Source of the DNA: Plantactinospora sp. KBS50
GTDB taxonomy: Bacteria > Actinomycetota > Actinomycetes > Mycobacteriales > Micromonosporaceae
Length of the DNA: 64,000 bases
Direction: 5' to 3'
Assembly (NCBI RefSeq): GCF_002285795.1
Contig: NZ_CP022961.1
Location: 5,646,001 to 5,710,000 of the forward strand
Shown: one piece after another, positions 61,647 through 64,000 of the stretch
Numbering within the stretch: position 1 is the stretch's first letter
Layout of the letters: each line of letters opens with the position of its first letter
Position numbers and translations under genes: made by a program
The notes under the pieces: model-generated
Told to the model about the DNA's origin: nothing
What the model saw: only the letters and a program-made list of their open reading frames with translations
The model's database searches: none

Positions 61647-61803
61647 GACGCGGCCTCCGGCCCGCCGGTTTTGTGGCGTCCGTCGACCTGCCGAGTGGTA
61701 TCCACCGGTTCCGGATTGGCACTTTCGGTTCCCACGGGCGTCAAGGGTGCCAGATCAATCGCCGGTTCGGGTGTCATTGCCGACCGCATGGTCATCGAGA
61801 CAC

Positions 61804-61827
61804 GGAAGTGTGGGCGTGGACACTTCC
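61804..61827. other. Inverted repeat upstream of the phhB-like gene
   Basis: GGAAGTGT and ACACTTCC separated by 8 bases, in the divergent spacer between mutT and phhB. The adjacent bases (gtggac, gcatggtcatcg) show no clear promoter. Candidate operator or hairpin. Confidence 0.4.
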
Positions 61828-61916
61828 ACCTGCGGTCGACAGACTTGAAGGCACCGAGTAGACAACGGGATGGCGACGATTTGGCCACAAGCCGACAACG
61901 AAGCCTGGGAGGTGCG

Positions 61917-62228
61917 ATGATTCGGGCTCTGTGGAGCCGGCCGCGACAGGACCATGTGAGCGATGCTCTCGCCCTGCTCCGCGGCTGGACCCGGGATGGC
62001 GCCCAGATCAAGCGCACCCTCCTGCTGGACGACGCGCAGCACGCGGCACTCACCGAGCGGATCAAGGTCGCCGCCGACGTGTTGCACCTGCGCCCCGAGA
62101 TCCGCCGGCTGGACGGCCGCACCCAGATCAGGATCGCGCCGTGGGACGGCGAGGAGATCACCGAGCGTGAGGTGACCCTGGCCGCGCGCGTGGAGGACGT
62201 CTACCGGTCCTGCCTGACCGGCGGCTGA
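61917..62228 (+). CDS. phhB: 4a-hydroxytetrahydrobiopterin dehydratase-like (PhhB) protein
   Basis: 103 residues from ATG 61917 with a ggaggtgcg ribosome binding site. Length and pattern fit the pterin-4a-carbinolamine dehydratase fold: KRTLLLDDAQHAALTERIKV, VLHLRPEIRRLDGRTQIRIA, and a final LAARVEDVYRSCL. The HHPE-type catalytic histidine pair is reduced to LRPE, so activity is uncertain. Its position beside mutT supports the family call. In organisms without phenylalanine hydroxylase the role of these proteins is unclear. Confidence 0.65.
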   Translation: MIRALWSRPRQDHVSDALALLRGWTRDGAQIKRTLLLDDAQHAALTERIKVAADVLHLRPEIRRLDGRTQIRIAPWDGEEITEREVTLAARVEDVYRSCLTGG

Positions 62229-62333
62229 GCCGCGGGTCCCGCTGCGCCGACCGTACCGGCCCCGGCCACACCGGCCGTCGCCCGGTCGGCCCGCGATGGC
62301 CGCGGTTGACGCCACGATCTAGCCTCCAGAAAC

Positions 62334-62696
62334 ATGACAGACGTACGCTTCGACCGGCGTGAGCAGCTCCACCAGATCGAGAGCGGCCTGCTCGAAGGCG
62401 AACAGATCATCGCGGTCTACGACGCCATCGGCACCGGCACCGGCTTCCTCGGTCTCACCAACCGGCGGGTCATCATCCAGGACAAGTCGTTCGTCGGCAA
62501 GCGGTACGCGATCACGAGCATCCCGTACTCGAAGATCACCAGCGTGAGCGTGGTCAGCAACAAGTCGTGGGGCGGCTCGTTCTTCTCCACCGGCTCCATC
62601 GCGATCGGCGTCGGCGCGCACAGCTACGAGGTGGAGTTCCGCGGCTCGGACAAGAGCCACCACGTGCACAACGTGATCCTGCACTTCATCTCCTGA
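62334..62696 (+). CDS. PH-domain-like protein (bacterial PH, YokE type)
   Basis: 120 residues from ATG 62334. The pattern LTNRRVIIQDKSFVGKRYAI then SIPYSKITSVSVVSNKSW and a final HNVILHFIS helix is typical of bacterial pleckstrin-homology-like domains (bPH_1/YokE). A basic cluster and a conserved W in SNKSWGG are present. Function unknown; such proteins are stress-linked in several bacteria. Convergent to the next gene. Confidence 0.82.
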   Translation: MTDVRFDRREQLHQIESGLLEGEQIIAVYDAIGTGTGFLGLTNRRVIIQDKSFVGKRYAITSIPYSKITSVSVVSNKSWGGSFFSTGSIAIGVGAHSYEVEFRGSDKSHHVHNVILHFIS

Positions 62697-62778
62697 CCGG
62701 ACACGACCGCCCCACCCGGGCGGGCCGGACCGCCCGCACGGGTGGCCGCGGCACGCCCGCAGGTGGCGGCGGCACGGG

Positions 62779-63144
62779 TCAGCGGAACCGCGCCCGGGCG
62801 ATCTCCCGACTCGTCTCGGTGGGCCGGTCGACCTCCAGCACCAGCCGCTCGTACCGCACGCCGACCAACTCGACCAGGAGCACCGTCTCGGCCCGGTGCA
62901 CGCACCAGAACGACCACCCGGTCGCCCGCGAGAAGTAGCTGCCCGCCATGATCGCCCCGGGCCAGAAGGTGCCGGGCAGTCGCCAGCCGCTCCCCCGGGC
63001 GTACGCCTCGGCGCGCGGGACCGGACGGACCGAGGTCACCGACGTGAGCGGCGCCTCGAACCCGGTCGCGAGGGCCCACACCCGGTCCAACCCGCTCAGC
63101 CGCACGACCAACCGGTCGCCGCTCACATCCACCGACACCGACAC
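62779..63144 (-). CDS. Conserved hypothetical protein, about 121 residues
   Basis: 121 residues from a GTG at 63144. Beta-rich: VSVDVSGDRLVVRLSGLDRV, then GSGWRLPGTFWPGAIMAGSY and RAETVLLVELVGVRYERLVL. The layout resembles uncharacterised actinobacterial proteins of about 120 residues with a GTFWPG motif. Function unknown. The gene follows peptidase E on the same strand with about 100 bases between. Confidence 0.7.
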   Translation of the reverse strand: MSVSVDVSGDRLVVRLSGLDRVWALATGFEAPLTSVTSVRPVPRAEAYARGSGWRLPGTFWPGAIMAGSYFSRATGWSFWCVHRAETVLLVELVGVRYERLVLEVDRPTETSREIARARFR

Positions 63145-63240
63145 GTTCCACCGTACCCGCGGCGCCCGCCGGACGGCTCGCCGAGCGGCTCGGCGTGGAT
63201 CGGCGGCACCACCCCGGCAACCGGCCGTCGCCGCCGGGTC

Positions 63241-63978
63241 TCAGTCGGTCAGCAGGCGGGGCGCGATCGGCGTCTCCGTCACCGTGCCGTCCGGGCCGCG
63301 CCGCACCTCGTACGCAGAAACGCCCGGACGGTCCGCGACGGCCTCGACCAGCCGCGTGCCCCGGTAGACCAGGCCGACGCCGTTGTCGGTGCAGTACGCC
63401 GAGGGAAGGGTCCGGTCGCCGACCACCCGGTGCGTCAGCGGCCGGCGCTGCTCCTCGCCGTCGTAGTGCACGCCGTTGGTGTACGGCAGCCAGCCCAGTC
63501 CGGCGGTGAACGGCCGCAGCGTCGGGCCGAAGCTGTCCGTCGGTCCCCCGACGTGCCAGCAGATCGAGCCGGCCGAGACGCCGGCCAGGACCACACCGGC
63601 CTGCCAGCACTCGTGCAGGATCTCGTCGAGGCCGTGCACCCGCCACACCGCCACCAGGTTCGCCACGCTGCCGCCGCCGACCCAGATCACGTCCTGGTGC
63701 AGCAGGTGCGCCCGGACGTCGTCCACGGTCGGCATCGGGTACAGGCTCAGGTGCGAGACCCGGAACCGCGTACCGGCAAACATCGCGTACCAGCGTGCCG
63801 TCGACTCCGGCCAGTCCCCGCCGGCCTGGCCCAGGTAGCACAGCCGCGGCTGGTCCTCGGCCCCGGCCAGCGCGGCGGCAAGCCCGAACACCGGGCTCGG
63901 GCGGAAGTCGAGCGGCCCGCGTCCGGTGTGGAACAGGCCCATGCTGGTGGCGACAATGGTGGGTTCGCTGGCCGGCAT
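63241..63978 (-). CDS. pepE: Peptidase E-like serine peptidase (S51)
   Basis: 245 residues from ATG 63978. Alpha/beta fold with the S51 nucleophile elbow GVSAGSICWH (Ser at about residue 136), IWVGGGSVANLVAVWRVHG before it, and YCTDNGVGLVYRGTRLVEAV after it. Family members cleave Asp-X dipeptides or related substrates. The start ATG is only 20 bases from the window edge, so upstream signals are outside. Confidence 0.88.
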   Translation of the reverse strand: MPASEPTIVATSMGLFHTGRGPLDFRPSPVFGLAAALAGAEDQPRLCYLGQAGGDWPESTARWYAMFAGTRFRVSHLSLYPMPTVDDVRAHLLHQDVIWVGGGSVANLVAVWRVHGLDEILHECWQAGVVLAGVSAGSICWHVGGPTDSFGPTLRPFTAGLGWLPYTNGVHYDGEEQRRPLTHRVVGDRTLPSAYCTDNGVGLVYRGTRLVEAVADRPGVSAYEVRRGPDGTVTETPIAPRLLTD

Positions 63979-64000
63979 GACGGCGCCTCCGTTCGCTCGG

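Noticed and set aside
61081-62140. Arg/Pro-rich C-terminal extension of SdhB
   Set aside because: It is the antisense strand of mutT and beyond; a one-base correction gives the expected SdhB end.
1-64000. tRNA, rRNA, transposase, integrase or attachment sites
   Set aside because: None recognised on either strand; the only lower-GC module (36.9-38.7 kb) has no flanking integrase or obvious direct repeats.

Overview
The window is about 73% GC actinobacterial chromosome, most likely from Micromonosporaceae (Micromonospora, Actinoplanes or relatives). Evidence: strong G/C at third codon positions, a WhiB7 regulator, a mycothiol deacetylase, a mycoredoxin, AdnAB and UvrD2 helicases, an XRE/DUF397 pair, and many transcripts that look leaderless. 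Gene order matches two Mycobacterium tuberculosis neighbourhoods as I remember them. One is Rv3193c to Rv3202c (UPF0182, PDZ/Lon protease, DUF2342 protease, E1-like protein, UbiB-like kinase, WhiB7, UvrD2, mycoredoxin, NudC, AdnAB). The other is Rv1170 to Rv1178 (mshB, a membrane protein, fdxC, dapC).

Layout. 1-8.3 kb: secreted and metalloprotease genes, a small zinc ribbon protein with a strong terminator, a phased cluster of three DnaA boxes, an E1-like protein and a UbiB-like kinase. 8.0-14 kb: whiB7 with an attenuator-like leader, uvrD2, mycoredoxin, an XRE/DUF397 pair, a hairpin-rich spacer and a small unknown gene. 14-17.6 kb: operon of two M16 peptidases and a NudC-like hydrolase. 17.8-20.5 kb: NitT/TauT-type ABC importer. 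20.7-22.5 kb: membrane proteins and a cold-shock protein. 22.7-31.4 kb: the adnA-adnB helicase-nuclease pair and two LOG-family enzymes. 31.6-34 kb: dapE and dapD. 34-36.9 kb: a large membrane protein. 37-38.7 kb: a lower-GC XRE-ImmA plus PIN module, probably acquired. 38.7-45.2 kb: kinase, tyrA, dapC, fdxC, an acetyltransferase, membrane proteins and mshB. 45.4-47.7 kb: an S9 peptidase homologue without its catalytic residues. 47.7-53.9 kb: dipeptide/oligopeptide ABC operon. 54.1-57 kb: tldD-tldE. 57.2-61.1 kb: succinate dehydrogenase. 61.2-64 kb: mutT-like, phhB-like, a PH-domain protein, an unknown gene and peptidase E.

Two cross-cutting points matter. First, seven conserved genes (DUF2342 protease, whiB7, adnA, tyrA, mshB, tldD, sdhB) are each broken by one missing base, and each is repaired by adding one G or C to a G/C run. 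This looks like homopolymer under-calling rather than seven real pseudogenes, so these genes are annotated as single frameshifted genes. Second, many otherwise conserved enzymes carry in-frame GC-rich minisatellites (Pro/Gly/Ala/Asp-rich) in linkers or tails. No rRNA, tRNA, CRISPR array, insertion sequence or prophage was recognised.
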